NCBI GenBank assembly: GCA_014529385.2
Contig: CM043961.1
Span: 16,658,478-16,722,477 of the forward strand
DNA length: 64,000 bases
Source: Adiantum capillus-veneris
Lineage: Eukaryota; Streptophyta; Polypodiopsida; Polypodiales; Pteridaceae
Reading direction: 5' to 3'
Position 1 is the stretch's first letter. The number at the start of each line of letters is the position of its first letter. Shown here piece by piece: positions 36,365-46,841 of this stretch. A model generated the notes under the pieces. It was not told the origin of the DNA. It saw only the letters and a program-made list of their open reading frames with translations, and made no database searches. A program made the position numbers and the translations under genes.

Positions 36365-37425
36365 TGACGGGAGCAAAACGAACCCCGAACCCCGACGGCC
36401 TCTAAAACACCGGGGACCGAATGGCGCGCCTCGGGCCTATCATGGTAAAGCAAACAGGGGCACCACCTAGCTTCAGCGGCTAGGACACAAACAACACACC
36501 ACCATAACAAAGTTTTCATCCAAGAGAGATGGATGCTTGGGAGTAATGATGAAGAGGAAAGGGAATGAGATCAAGTGAGAGAGAGAGAGAGAGAGTGAGG
36601 GAGGGGGTATAGTGGCTTAGTACTTAGGCACCACAAAAGGATGGCGAATCCGCACACCCTTCACACATACACAAGTTCACTCCAAAACACAAGACTAGGT
36701 GGCGATTCCGCACACCTCACATGGGCAAAACATTGCAAGAAAACATATTCACAAAACCTCAAGCTTTATTTAGAGAATAAGGCGATGAAATGGGGAGCAT
36801 AGGGTAGGGGAATGAGAAGGGAGAGAGTGGTAGAGCACAGGGCGGATAGGTGGGAGTTGATGGCGAAGACTCGCACGAGGGTTATGGCCATCATCCTTCA
36901 TTTAGTTGCCCTTCATATTCCATAGCCAAGGGTGTAGAGGTCATGCTCAAGACAAGCATGGTGATTGCGGTGATGGTGTGGTGTGGGTGTGTGTGTGTGC
37001 ACTAGGCACACACAGTGCATAGTGTGTTCTTTGGTGATGTTGTGTGTGTGTTTAGTGTGATGGTGACCTCTCTTTATATAGGGGAGGAGGGGAGGAGAAA
37101 TTCTAGAATTTAGAAATGAAGAAATCATTATCTACATAGGCCATGTGACTGTGGGCCCCACTTGTCTGGCTGTGTGTATATGTGCCAGAACAGCAGTCTC
37201 ATGAGAGAGAGACTAAGAGAGAGAGATGGGTTGATGAAAAAAAGTGAGAGGTGACATGGAGAATAAAGTAATTACAAGAGGGGAGAGAGGGGAGTGTGCT
37301 CAGAGGTGAATCTGTGTGCCGATGTGTGTGAACACAAGAAAAATCAGGTAACCACTGGGTGGGGATGGATCTGTGGGCACCTTTTTCAGTGAAACTGAGT
37401 GTGTGTGAGTGTGGGGAAGGTTATT
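36365..37425 (-). repeat. Left LTR of the Tat-like element, part 1
   Basis: Matches 52921-54019 of the right LTR with scattered substitutions. Its GA run (36577-36595) is about 20 bases against about 67 in the right LTR. A minus-strand TATATAAAG lies at about 37071-37080. It ends at the TTATT target site at 37421-37425. Confidence 0.93.
37421..37425. other. Target site duplication TTATT, left copy
   Basis: TTATT precedes the inner chromovirus and recurs directly after it at 46333-46337. The unoccupied equivalent, with one TTATT, is at 54020-54024 in the other LTR of the host element. Confidence 0.95.
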
Positions 37426-39017
37426 TGTAACATTTAATGGCCTAGAATCTTATTTGTAGCGGAAATTAGCATGAACATAGTGGGCATTTCATTAGAATAG
37501 ATTCCTAATGATAATTACAAGAGTGCTTGGGTGGAGAGAGCAACAAAAAGCATAACACCTAGTTAGATAGCATCGACAATACTTTCAAAAGAGAGAGTAA
37601 TTAAACTATTGACAACAGTTGAGGACCGGATTTGCATGGAGCCGGTCCCCCCTCCAAAAGGCTTTGTATTATGGTTTCTCCCATCAAGAGAGACATTGTA
37701 CAATACAATTCTTTGTGTTCCTTCAAGACTAGCTAGTGCAATGAAGATGGAAGCTTCATACACCAAGCAAAACACTTAATCAAACACAACTTGAATTATC
37801 CCCGTTCTCAGACCCAAGACCTCACACACCTTCGAAGATGGTGAGAGCTAGCAGGGTATGAGAGTAGATTGAGAGGAAAAAGAAGTATCTTACGAGAAAG
37901 AAGTACATCTCCTCACATAATCACTCATATTAGCATAGCTTAGCTTAGTAATTAGCTTGGTAGAGAAGATGAGCATGCATTGAAGCTTGGCTCTTGGTTG
38001 GATTTGCATCCACATGCCAAGAGAGTGTTGATGTAGGCTTCTATCTCACAAGCTTGGAGTAGGTGATGAGCTCTCCATTAAAGCTTGGGAGGAGATAGAG
38101 TGTTTTTCCTTCACACATGGTCAAGTGTGAGAGTGTGTGTGTCAATGCCAAGCAAAAATCAGCCCCCTCTCTCTCTTGGGCGAGCCCTAGCTGCTAAGTT
38201 AGGCTGGCTTTTGCCTCATTGGACCTCCCCAGGTCAAGCCAATAGGGATTAAGCAGCATAAGTGATAGCCTTCTGACATGTGTCCCCCTTTCCCCTTTTG
38301 TGAGAGCTTTAGGTAATTAAATAATTAAATTAAACTCTCATTGGACCCCTTTGCCTCCTGGCCAATAGGAATCAGGCAAGCCATGGGGCTCCTGAATGCT
38401 CATTGGACCCCTTGGGAGACTGCCCAATAGTCTTCTAGGACACTTAATTCTTATTGGTTTCTTTTATTAAATGTTTTTAAATTAATTAAACTAGATTTAC
38501 TCTAGCTTAATTCTCATTGGTCCACTTCAAGGGTCTTCCAATAGGAATTGGGCACACCTTGTGGGCATCTGGCCTAGGGAGCTGACATGTGTCCCTCATT
38601 CCCTTTGTGTAAAGGGAGCCTGTGTGTGTGTGTGTGGTTTTCTCTCTCATCCCCTAGCTTTGGGGCTCGCCCCCTCCCATGTAGGGATGCAGAAAGACTT
38701 TTTGGGCACACACACTAAGCATCCAATTTTCCCTAAGGTTGACCTTTGGACACAACCTTTGAATTTTGGAACCTTAGCATTTTGGAAGTCTTAATGGGCT
38801 GAACCTTAGGGTCTTTTTAGCCCGTTGTTTCACATGGCTCTTTTGTAGATGGCCCCCCCTTTGGATCCCTATTTTCCCTCCTTTGGATCCCTACTGTGGC
38901 CGGTCTGCTAACTTAACCAATATTCTAGCTTTTTCTCCCTTGGCACTTCCCCACATTAAATGATCAGTTTAATATGAGAAAATCATTTAGGAGAATTAGA
39001 TATTAATTATTATGACA
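37426..39017 (-). repeat. 3' LTR of the young chromovirus
   Basis: Plus-strand TGTAACATTTAATGG to ATTATTATGACA. The differences from the other LTR seen by eye are T37598, T38846 and A39005, against C44913, C46161 and G46320. Confidence 0.96.
38218..38542. promoter_or_regulatory. Four regularly spaced inverted CCAAT-box pairs in the LTR
   Basis: ATTGG and CCAAT occur as inverted pairs at 38218-38243, 38340-38366, 38402-38428 and 38516-38542, with 16, 17, 17 and 17 bases between the boxes. Each block reads CTCATTGGACC...CCAATAG. The same array is in the other LTR (45533-45857), and versions of it occur in LTR copies A, B and C, so it is conserved in the family. CCAAT boxes bind NF-Y in plants and animals; the paired layout could serve as an enhancer or form short hairpins. 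Function is inferred, not shown. Confidence 0.5.
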
Positions 39018-39032
39018 TTACCTCTCTCTTGA
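39018..39032 (-). other. Polypurine tract of the young chromovirus
   Basis: Minus-strand CAAGAGAGAGGTAA sits directly against the 3' LTR, the position where plus-strand DNA synthesis is primed. The same sequence adjoins the LTRs of copies B and C. Confidence 0.8.
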
Positions 39033-39374
39033 AATCATAGTCGTCCTCGACTATGGTATAGAGAAGATAAAGCATATGCATGAGTCCTTTTCTTAGCGGG
39101 TAGAGGATCCCTATGTTACCCTACGACATCATTCCATAATGGATGACTAGTCCATTTGGCGCTTGAGAGCCTGAGGCTGCCGCAAGCATGTCTGCACATT
39201 AGTCCTATCAGTCTTCCATAGTAGAGTGACAAGCTCTACTTGGTGTTTGGGAGACGTCGTCTCCACAAACTTGATCTAAGCATGCATACTACTTCATTTT
39301 TGTGCACAAATCAAGAAAAAGAGAGTCTTATAAGACAAAAATTTTTGTTCATTTTTAACATTTTGTACATTTGC

Positions 39375-42300
39375 TTACTCTTGGGAAGCATTGTAAGCAT
39401 TGACAAGGTTTAGGTTATCCTTTAATTGTATGCCTTGCATCCATCTAGCATCTTCAAAAGGATAATTCTTAAACTTAATAAGATATCGTCTGATAGTCTT
39501 ACCGCCTCTTAATACCTTGTCTTCATGTCGGAGAATGGACTCGGGCTGCAGCACCTCCTCGTGGTCCTCGATCTCCGGTGGGTCTTCAATAGTTGGTTCT
39601 TGAGGTGGCTCTCCTTTGTAAGGCTTTAAAAGGCTCACATGAAAAGCATTGTGTATGAGCCAATGATTGGGCAACTTAAGTTGATAGGCCATCTCATTGA
39701 TTGGCCTAAGAATCTGGAAGGGACCATAGTACCTTTTTGCTAGTTTAGCATAGTACTTTTGGTGGCCCGTAGGATTCTTGCCCGTCGTGTGCCTTAATCG
39801 AGCCTTGGGAAACTTTAACAAGACCCAATCGTTTTCTTTAAAGGCTTGGGCTCTTCTGTGCTTGTCAGCAGCAGCCTTTTGCCTTTGCTGTGAGATAGAG
39901 ATAGCATCCTTAATCTTTTGGAAAGATTCTTGTAGGTCTCGGCTATACTCATCTGCAGCGAAGATCTTCCCATGTACCTTAAGTAGCAAGGGACTTTTTG
40001 ATCTTCCCTCAATTACCTCGAAAGGTGCTTTTCCTGTAGAAGTATGTACAGTGTTATTGTAAGCATACTCTACTAAGGGTAAGTACTTCTCCCATTGGGA
40101 TCTTTGATCTACTTCCGTTACATAGGCTTTTAGTAGATCGAGAATAGTTAGGTTAGCTATTTCACTTTGGCCATCAGTTTGTGGATGATAGGCCGAAGAG
40201 AAGTTTAGCCTTGTTCCTAAATTCTCAAAGAGACCCTTCCAGAAATTACTGGTCATTCTAGGATCTCTATCCGACACTATGGACATTGGCAAGCCATGGT
40301 ACTTAAAAATTTGTGAAATGAAGAGGGTTGCCATTTGATGGGCTTTGATAGTCTTTTTGACAGGTATAAAATGAGCTTGTTTACTAAACCTGTCTACTAT
40401 CGTCCATATTCCCGTATTCCCATGGATAGACTTAGGCAATCCAAAGATAAAATCCATGGATATGCTCTCCCACGGTGAATTAGGGATTGGCAAGGGTTGA
40501 AGCAATCCAAGTTGCTTCCCTCTATCAAATTTTGTCTTTTGACATACCACACATTTGGAAACATACTCATGTATGTTCACTTTCATGGTAGGCCAATAGA
40601 AATATGTTTCAATTCCCTTTAGGGTAGACTGAATCCCTCTATGCCCCGCATATGGGGGAGCATGAGATTCATACATTACTTTCTCACGTAGTGAGTTAGT
40701 AACGCATAGTCTATTGCCATAGAGAAGATAACCATCTTGTAAAGTAAATGGTTCTTCTTTCTTCCCTAATGCAAGGGCTGAAATCACATCTCTAAAATCG
40801 GGATCAATAGCATACTCATCTATCATTGAAGATAGATCATTGTGAGTTGCTATGGAAACCGCATTCACTCTCGGTCGTCTTGAGAGTGCATCGGCTACTT
40901 GATTATGCTTGCCAGCAATGTGAGCAATATGAAAATGAAATTGCGAAAGGAAATTTGCCCACCTCATTTGTTTGTCGGAGAGCTTGGTCTGCGTCATGAA
41001 GTACTTAAGACTTTGGTGATCCGTTCGCAGAATGAAAGGAGTCCCCAATAAATAGTGCTTCCATGAGTCTAAGGCATGTAGAACTGCAAGGAGTTCTTTT
41101 TCGTATATGCCTAGAGCTTGCTCAACAGGGTCGAGCCTTCGACTCTCATAGCCTATGGCGTGCCCTTCTTGGAGCAAAACAGCCCCAAGGCAATCACCAC
41201 AAGCATCACATTGGACCTCAAATGGTTTTGAGAGATCCGGTAGTGTAAGCACAGGTTGAGAGATAAGCTTTTCTTTAAGCTTTTCGAAAGCATTGTTCTC
41301 CTTAGCAGACCACGTATACCTAACATTTTTCTTTGTTAGGTCATGTAATGGTCCCGCAATTTGTGAGAACTTTTCTATGAAGCGTCTATAGTATGCACAC
41401 ATACCTATAAAGCTTCTTAGTTCATGAAGATTCCTTGGTTTAGGCCATCCTTTTATTACCTCTAACTTGGATGGATCCATTTGGATTCCATCTTGAGAGA
41501 TAATGTGACCTAAATATTGAATCTCTTGCAAGAAAAATTCACTTTTCTTTCGATTAACATAAAGTTTATTCTCTCTTAAAACTTGAAATATTACCTGGAG
41601 GTGTTGCTTGTGTTCCTCTAATGAATTAGAGTAGATGATAATATCATCAAAGAACACTCCAGTGAAGGTTCGATGAGGTCTGAACAGCTTCTCCATCAAG
41701 CGGTTAAATGTGGCTGGTGCATTAGTCAAGCCAAAAGGCATGACAATGTATTCGTAAAGACCAAATGTAGTACGAAATGCGGTCTTTACAATGTCTTGAT
41801 CAACTATCCTTATTTGATGATAGCCACTTTTTAGGTCAATCCTACTGAAGTAGGTCGATCCTTGTAGCTTATCAAATAGGTCTTCTACCCGTGGAACGGG
41901 AAACCTATTCTTGATAGTGATCCTATTTAGTGCTCTATAGTCGACACACATACGATATGTGCCGTCTTTCTTTTGCACTAATAGCACAGGTGAGCAAAAT
42001 GGAGATGAGCTAGGCCTAACCATGCCCTTCTCAATTAACTCATGCACTTGCCGCATAATCTCCTCTTGTTGAGCTTGAGAAACTCTATAAGGAGGTTTGT
42101 TAGGCGGTGAACTTCCTGGAAGAAGTTCAATTGCATGGTCGTCATTACCTCGTTTAGGAGGTAGCTCACAAGGGATGTCGTCAATAAAGACATCTTGAAA
42201 CCCCTTGAGAAAATTGGATAACTCTAATTCCTTTTGGTTGCTTTTATTTTCTTTTGCTAAAGCATTAGGTTCATTTTGAGAATCTTTAACAAAAATCATG

Positions 42301-43232
42301 TACACGGAAATAGAGCTCTTTATTGACTTGTTGAAAGCTGGTGTATGTACAATGGGGATGGTGTTACCCATCTCCCTAGCATCTATATACATGTCCTTTT
42401 CCCTGAACTTAAAGGAGATTCTCCTTTCAGGAAATTTAACATGGGCAGCCAGACGGTCAAACCATGGTGCCCCTAGGATTACATCCTCATGCTTGAGAGG
42501 AGAGATAAAGAAATCCTCTTTGTCCACATAGCCTTGGACATGAAGCCTCAATTTCCCGATTAAGGGAGTGACTGAAGCTTCTTGCCCCTTGAAGGCACTG
42601 TCTGCGGGTAGGATATCTCCCATCTCGTAGGATTGTATGCCTAGCTTGGTGGCTAACTCCATAGATATGAAATTGTGAGTAGAACCAGGGTCAAAGAGAA
42701 TAAAAGCATCATGTTCTCTTACCTTTCCCCAAGCATGGCATAGAGGAGATCCTTTGTGGTGAGTTTGGTGAATCTCCTCCTCTTGGATTTCAACCAAAGA
42801 AGCTCTAGGAGGATCTTGGCGGTTGTTCTTTTGGGGACAAGCGCGGTACGCATGCCCTTGTTCGCCGCACTTGAAACACCGGTTATCTTTACGATAACGC
42901 TCAAGCTCTTCAGGAGAGAGTTTATTCTTTCCTTTGTAAACTCCCTTCTCTTTAGCTTTGTTGGAATTGCCCTTAGGAGACTTTTGGACATTGTCCTTCC
43001 CCTTAGGCTCATTGGAACCCTTGTTTTCCGGGGGCTTATTATTTCTTTTACCCCCCGTTTGGAAATTGATTCGCGAGGCCACCATAGTATGGTGTATTAC
43101 CGCCGATATGGTACGTGGCCTTTGGGAGTTGACATACTCCGCCATTTCTTCGGTTAAGCCCGCACAAAATTGTTGCTTTTGCTCTCCAAAATCCAACTTT
43201 TGAAGACAGTGGCTTTGAGTTGTAGGTCCCAA
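39375..43232 (-). CDS. Pol polyprotein of the young chromovirus (zinc knuckle, protease, RT, RNase H, integrase, chromodomain)
   Basis: A 1285-codon open frame encodes the replication and integration enzymes. CCHC knuckle CFKCGEQGHAYRACP near residue 118; aspartic protease site FDPGSTHNFIS near 181; RT with YRMCVDYRALN (~427), YFSRIDLKSGYHQI, MPFGLTNAPATF and the catalytic FFDDI (~527); RNase H DACGDCLGAVL (~678) with ILRTDHQSLKY. The integrase zinc region (HAPPYAG...CVVCQ, ~857-885) and DDE residues in MDFIFG (~925), SDRDPR (~987) and GQSEIAN (~1025) follow. The chromodomain is the last ~60 residues (GGKTIRRYLIKFKNYP). All catalytic residues seem present. The first ~60 codons belong to the end of Gag, and the Met at 43232 is probably not a natural start: gag ends in another frame at 43154, one base out of register. 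Confidence 0.93.
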   Translation of the reverse strand: MGPTTQSHCLQKLDFGEQKQQFCAGLTEEMAEYVNSQRPRTISAVIHHTMVASRINFQTGGKRNNKPPENKGSNEPKGKDNVQKSPKGNSNKAKEKGVYKGKNKLSPEELERYRKDNRCFKCGEQGHAYRACPQKNNRQDPPRASLVEIQEEEIHQTHHKGSPLCHAWGKVREHDAFILFDPGSTHNFISMELATKLGIQSYEMGDILPADSAFKGQEASVTPLIGKLRLHVQGYVDKEDFFISPLKHEDVILGAPWFDRLAAHVKFPERRISFKFREKDMYIDAREMGNTIPIVHTPAFNKSIKSSISVYMIFVKDSQNEPNALAKENKSNQKELELSNFLKGFQDVFIDDIPCELPPKRGNDDHAIELLPGSSPPNKPPYRVSQAQQEEIMRQVHELIEKGMVRPSSSPFCSPVLLVQKKDGTYRMCVDYRALNRITIKNRFPVPRVEDLFDKLQGSTYFSRIDLKSGYHQIRIVDQDIVKTAFRTTFGLYEYIVMPFGLTNAPATFNRLMEKLFRPHRTFTGVFFDDIIIYSNSLEEHKQHLQVIFQVLRENKLYVNRKKSEFFLQEIQYLGHIISQDGIQMDPSKLEVIKGWPKPRNLHELRSFIGMCAYYRRFIEKFSQIAGPLHDLTKKNVRYTWSAKENNAFEKLKEKLISQPVLTLPDLSKPFEVQCDACGDCLGAVLLQEGHAIGYESRRLDPVEQALGIYEKELLAVLHALDSWKHYLLGTPFILRTDHQSLKYFMTQTKLSDKQMRWANFLSQFHFHIAHIAGKHNQVADALSRRPRVNAVSIATHNDLSSMIDEYAIDPDFRDVISALALGKKEEPFTLQDGYLLYGNRLCVTNSLREKVMYESHAPPYAGHRGIQSTLKGIETYFYWPTMKVNIHEYVSKCVVCQKTKFDRGKQLGLLQPLPIPNSPWESISMDFIFGLPKSIHGNTGIWTIVDRFSKQAHFIPVKKTIKAHQMATLFISQIFKYHGLPMSIVSDRDPRMTSNFWKGLFENLGTRLNFSSAYHPQTDGQSEIANLTILDLLKAYVTEVDQRSQWEKYLPLVEYAYNNTVHTSTGKAPFEVIEGRSKSPLLLKVHGKIFAADEYSRDLQESFQKIKDAISISQQRQKAAADKHRRAQAFKENDWVLLKFPKARLRHTTGKNPTGHQKYYAKLAKRYYGPFQILRPINEMAYQLKLPNHWLIHNAFHVSLLKPYKGEPPQEPTIEDPPEIEDHEEVLQPESILRHEDKVLRGGKTIRRYLIKFKNYPFEDARWMQGIQLKDNLNLVNAYNASQE

Positions 43233-44323
43233 AACTTGTCTACATATTTGTGGATGGATTCATTGGGAGAGAGCTTTAAGCTTCGCCATTCGGTGAGTAC
43301 TTTGTCTTTGGCATCGGTGGCCAAAAACTGCTTCATAATGGAAGCTCTTAAAGCCTTCCATGTTCGTGGAGCTTCACCGTTGGCTCGTAGGCTAGACCAC
43401 CATTGTCTGGCGGACTTTTGAAAGTGCATAGCTACATGGCGTAGCTTAGAGGACTCCGTGAAGCCCTCATCTCCAAACGCCGCATCGAATTGCTGGATAA
43501 AGGCCAAAACTTTGTCTGTAGCACCAAAGGTGCCATCATAGGTAAGGAAAGAGATGCTCTTCCCTCCCTCTTTGAATTTCTTCAGCTTGGACGACCTCTT
43601 CCATGCGGCATAGGATTTCCTATGGCCTCTTCTTTTTGATGGTTCAAAAGTTGCACCATCACTTTCTTCAGAAGATGAAGAATTTGAAGAAGGTGGAGAA
43701 GAGGGTGACCTCTTTCTCGCCTTTTTCTTGTCTTGATCTTTGTCGTCTTCACCATAGCTTTCATAAGAGGAAGAGGATAAAGAAGATGGAGAAGAGGGTG
43801 TCCTCTTTCTCGCCTTTTCCTTCTCTTGCTTTTTATCATCCCTCTTTGAATTATGGCATGGAGAAGAGTGTGATGGTCTTCTCCGCTTTGGTGGTGATGG
43901 AGAGCGTTTAGCCCGCCGTCTTCGTGGAGCCATCTCCGCCGAGGTGGCGGGAGACTCGCTTCTTTCTCGTTCCTTCGGTGGAGGCTCTTGAGTTCTCCTT
44001 TGGGAAGGAGATGCATAATCAAGAAGTAAGTTCTTGAGCCCTTCATATGGATTCTCTTCTTCTTCCCGAATCGGAGAGAGACCTCTTTTGGTAGTCTCAC
44101 AAGGAGGCTTCCTAGGTGTTCTCTCGTCATGGTGATGAGCTTGGAGAATCCCGTGAGCACGGAGCTGCCGTTGCACTTCACTTTGGAGAGATGGATTGCC
44201 CATGGCTTGTTGAAGCCTAGAAACAAGATAATTAACAAGCATTGAAGCATCATTAGTAGCTTGCTCATGAGCAAAATCAAAGTTATCAACATTAACTTCA
44301 CTCTCTTTAATATTGTCAGCCAT
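43154..44323 (-). CDS. Gag of the young chromovirus (frame ends prematurely)
   Basis: 389 codons from ATG 44323 (MADNIKESEVNVDNFDF). The N-terminus is acidic, followed by a long basic Ser/Pro/Arg-rich region (RRRRAKRSPSPPKRRRP, KKARKRSPSSPPSS). The Gag core is at residues ~245-380 with FLTYDGTFGATDKVLAF, DAAFGDEGFTESSKL, WWSSLRA and KYVDKFWDLQLKATVF. The last ~13 residues (SWILESKSNNFVRA) differ from the pattern in copies A and C, because the frame slips at a run of four T on the plus strand (43198-43201). Copy A has five T there; copy C has an extra base close by. The zinc knuckle is therefore in the pol frame. A single fused gag-pol frame is the simplest ancestral state. Confidence 0.9.
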   Translation of the reverse strand: MADNIKESEVNVDNFDFAHEQATNDASMLVNYLVSRLQQAMGNPSLQSEVQRQLRAHGILQAHHHDERTPRKPPCETTKRGLSPIREEEENPYEGLKNLLLDYASPSQRRTQEPPPKERERSESPATSAEMAPRRRRAKRSPSPPKRRRPSHSSPCHNSKRDDKKQEKEKARKRTPSSPSSLSSSSYESYGEDDKDQDKKKARKRSPSSPPSSNSSSSEESDGATFEPSKRRGHRKSYAAWKRSSKLKKFKEGGKSISFLTYDGTFGATDKVLAFIQQFDAAFGDEGFTESSKLRHVAMHFQKSARQWWSSLRANGEAPRTWKALRASIMKQFLATDAKDKVLTEWRSLKLSPNESIHKYVDKFWDLQLKATVFKSWILESKSNNFVRA

Positions 44324-44727
44324 TCTAACAATTTTTAGGTGTAAACTTTTTAGGTGTACTTTGGCACTTCAAGCCCTAGTTGCTACTCCTCTTTACCCCT
44401 TTAGAAAAAGCACTCAAGCTACTGTACCCACGGCTCGAATACCATTAATTGCAAGGAATAGAAGAGAGGGTCTTTCGACACCAAAACAGCACCGGCTCCT
44501 GTCAAGCTTCTAATAGCTCAATAGTGGTTAAGCCGTAGGCAAGCCCCGTAGGACTCCACTATTAAGACCATAGCTCTCGACGGTGATGCCCCGTTAACTG
44601 CACAAAGGCAGGCGCACTGCAAGGCTGAAAAATCCCTATTCTACTTACTCACAGGCAATTAATAATACCAACCATTTGTAGCTAGCTTGAGGACCTCCCT
44701 TCTTGAGCAAGAAAAGAGAAACCTTGA

Positions 44728-44739
44728 GCTCTGATACCA
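44728..44739 (-). other. Primer binding site of the young chromovirus
   Basis: Minus-strand TGGTATCAGAGC, one base inside the 5' LTR, matches the 3' end of initiator tRNA-Met. Confidence 0.93.
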
Positions 44740-44740
44740 A

Positions 44741-46332
44741 TGTAACATTTAATGGCCTAGAATCTTATTTGTAGCGGAAATTAGCATGAACATAGTGGGC
44801 ATTTCATTAGAATAGATTCCTAATGATAATTACAAGAGTGCTTGGGTGGAGAGAGCAACAAAAAGCATAACACCTAGTTAGATAGCATCGACAATACTTT
44901 CAAAAGAGAGAGCAATTAAACTATTGACAACAGTTGAGGACCGGATTTGCATGGAGCCGGTCCCCCCTCCAAAAGGCTTTGTATTATGGTTTCTCCCATC
45001 AAGAGAGACATTGTACAATACAATTCTTTGTGTTCCTTCAAGACTAGCTAGTGCAATGAAGATGGAAGCTTCATACACCAAGCAAAACACTTAATCAAAC
45101 ACAACTTGAATTATCCCCGTTCTCAGACCCAAGACCTCACACACCTTCGAAGATGGTGAGAGCTAGCAGGGTATGAGAGTAGATTGAGAGGAAAAAGAAG
45201 TATCTTACGAGAAAGAAGTACATCTCCTCACATAATCACTCATATTAGCATAGCTTAGCTTAGTAATTAGCTTGGTAGAGAAGATGAGCATGCATTGAAG
45301 CTTGGCTCTTGGTTGGATTTGCATCCACATGCCAAGAGAGTGTTGATGTAGGCTTCTATCTCACAAGCTTGGAGTAGGTGATGAGCTCTCCATTAAAGCT
45401 TGGGAGGAGATAGAGTGTTTTTCCTTCACACATGGTCAAGTGTGAGAGTGTGTGTGTCAATGCCAAGCAAAAATCAGCCCCCTCTCTCTCTTGGGCGAGC
45501 CCTAGCTGCTAAGTTAGGCTGGCTTTTGCCTCATTGGACCTCCCCAGGTCAAGCCAATAGGGATTAAGCAGCATAAGTGATAGCCTTCTGACATGTGTCC
45601 CCCTTTCCCCTTTTGTGAGAGCTTTAGGTAATTAAATAATTAAATTAAACTCTCATTGGACCCCTTTGCCTCCTGGCCAATAGGAATCAGGCAAGCCATG
45701 GGGCTCCTGAATGCTCATTGGACCCCTTGGGAGACTGCCCAATAGTCTTCTAGGACACTTAATTCTTATTGGTTTCTTTTATTAAATGTTTTTAAATTAA
45801 TTAAACTAGATTTACTCTAGCTTAATTCTCATTGGTCCACTTCAAGGGTCTTCCAATAGGAATTGGGCACACCTTGTGGGCATCTGGCCTAGGGAGCTGA
45901 CATGTGTCCCTCATTCCCTTTGTGTAAAGGGAGCCTGTGTGTGTGTGTGTGGTTTTCTCTCTCATCCCCTAGCTTTGGGGCTCGCCCCCTCCCATGTAGG
46001 GATGCAGAAAGACTTTTTGGGCACACACACTAAGCATCCAATTTTCCCTAAGGTTGACCTTTGGACACAACCTTTGAATTTTGGAACCTTAGCATTTTGG
46101 AAGTCTTAATGGGCTGAACCTTAGGGTCTTTTTAGCCCGTTGTTTCACATGGCTCTTTTGCAGATGGCCCCCCCTTTGGATCCCTATTTTCCCTCCTTTG
46201 GATCCCTACTGTGGCCGGTCTGCTAACTTAACCAATATTCTAGCTTTTTCTCCCTTGGCACTTCCCCACATTAAATGATCAGTTTAATATGAGAAAATCA
46301 TTTAGGAGAATTAGATATTGATTATTATGACA
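44741..46332 (-). repeat. 5' LTR of the young chromovirus
   Basis: 1592 bp, almost identical to 37426-39017. Followed on the plus strand by TTATT, the second copy of the target duplication. Confidence 0.96.
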
Positions 46333-46805
46333 TTATTTACCTACAAGACAAGAGATATGGCTCCCTTTAGAGAGAGAGTGGGGTATTTGGGTCATGGGAT
46401 ATGATAGGAGAGAGAAAGAGGGGGTGGGGTATACTATTTTGGAAGATAGGGTAAGTTGCATGTGAGTTAAGGTGCATTATTGGTGAGAGGTGGGGTAGCT
46501 TGAGGGGAGAGAGAAAGGGGAAAGGACAAGGGGAAGAGAGAGGGGGTTGACCTTTTGAGTGGAGGAGAGGAAAAGGGACACACGGCGGGGCAACAGTGAA
46601 GAAAAAGGAGGCAAGGTGGGGATGGGCTACCCCACAGGCATGCGGTGGCCTATTTTACCTTTCTTATATATTTACATAATCATACTTTATTTTTTTCTTA
46701 CTTTTTCCAATGCCTTTTATCACTCGCTCCCTAAGAGGGGGTTTTCATGGGGTGGGGACGAGAGAAGAGGAGTATGGGAGCTTGGCTTGTGAAAAGCCCC
46801 CATCA
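46333..46805 (-). repeat. Left LTR of the Tat-like element, part 2
   Basis: Continues the LTR interrupted at 37425 and matches 54020-54513. The right LTR has an extra ~20-bp tandem duplication (GAGTTATAATGCATTATTGG at 54172-54191) missing here. It ends AAAAGCCCCCATCA at 46805. The adjacent minus-strand GCCAAAAGGGGAGGG (46809-46823) is the likely purine tract. Confidence 0.92.
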
Positions 46806-46841
46806 TTAACCCTCCCCTTTTGGCTAGAGGCATTCATGTCT

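Larger units (their letters stand above)
37426..46332 (-). mobile_element. Young chromovirus (Ty3/gypsy with chromodomain), complete
   Basis: An 8907-bp element. Its two 1592-bp LTRs (37426-39017 and 44741-46332) differ at three positions that I found (offsets 172, 1420 and 1579, all transitions), and no indels shift the alignment. It has a TTATT target duplication, a tRNA-iMet primer site, a purine tract, and gag and pol open over their full lengths. The integrase ends in a chromodomain, which places it among chromoviruses. Its order relative to copies A, B and C shows that this family stayed active after the Tat-like element inserted. The only visible coding defect is a one-base offset between gag and pol. 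Confidence 0.97.

Noticed and set aside
43190-43205. Programmed -1 frameshift between gag and pol of the young chromovirus
   Set aside because: No X-XXY-YYZ heptamer is in register with the gag frame, and copies A and C read through; a one-base loss is simpler. Kept only as an alternative.
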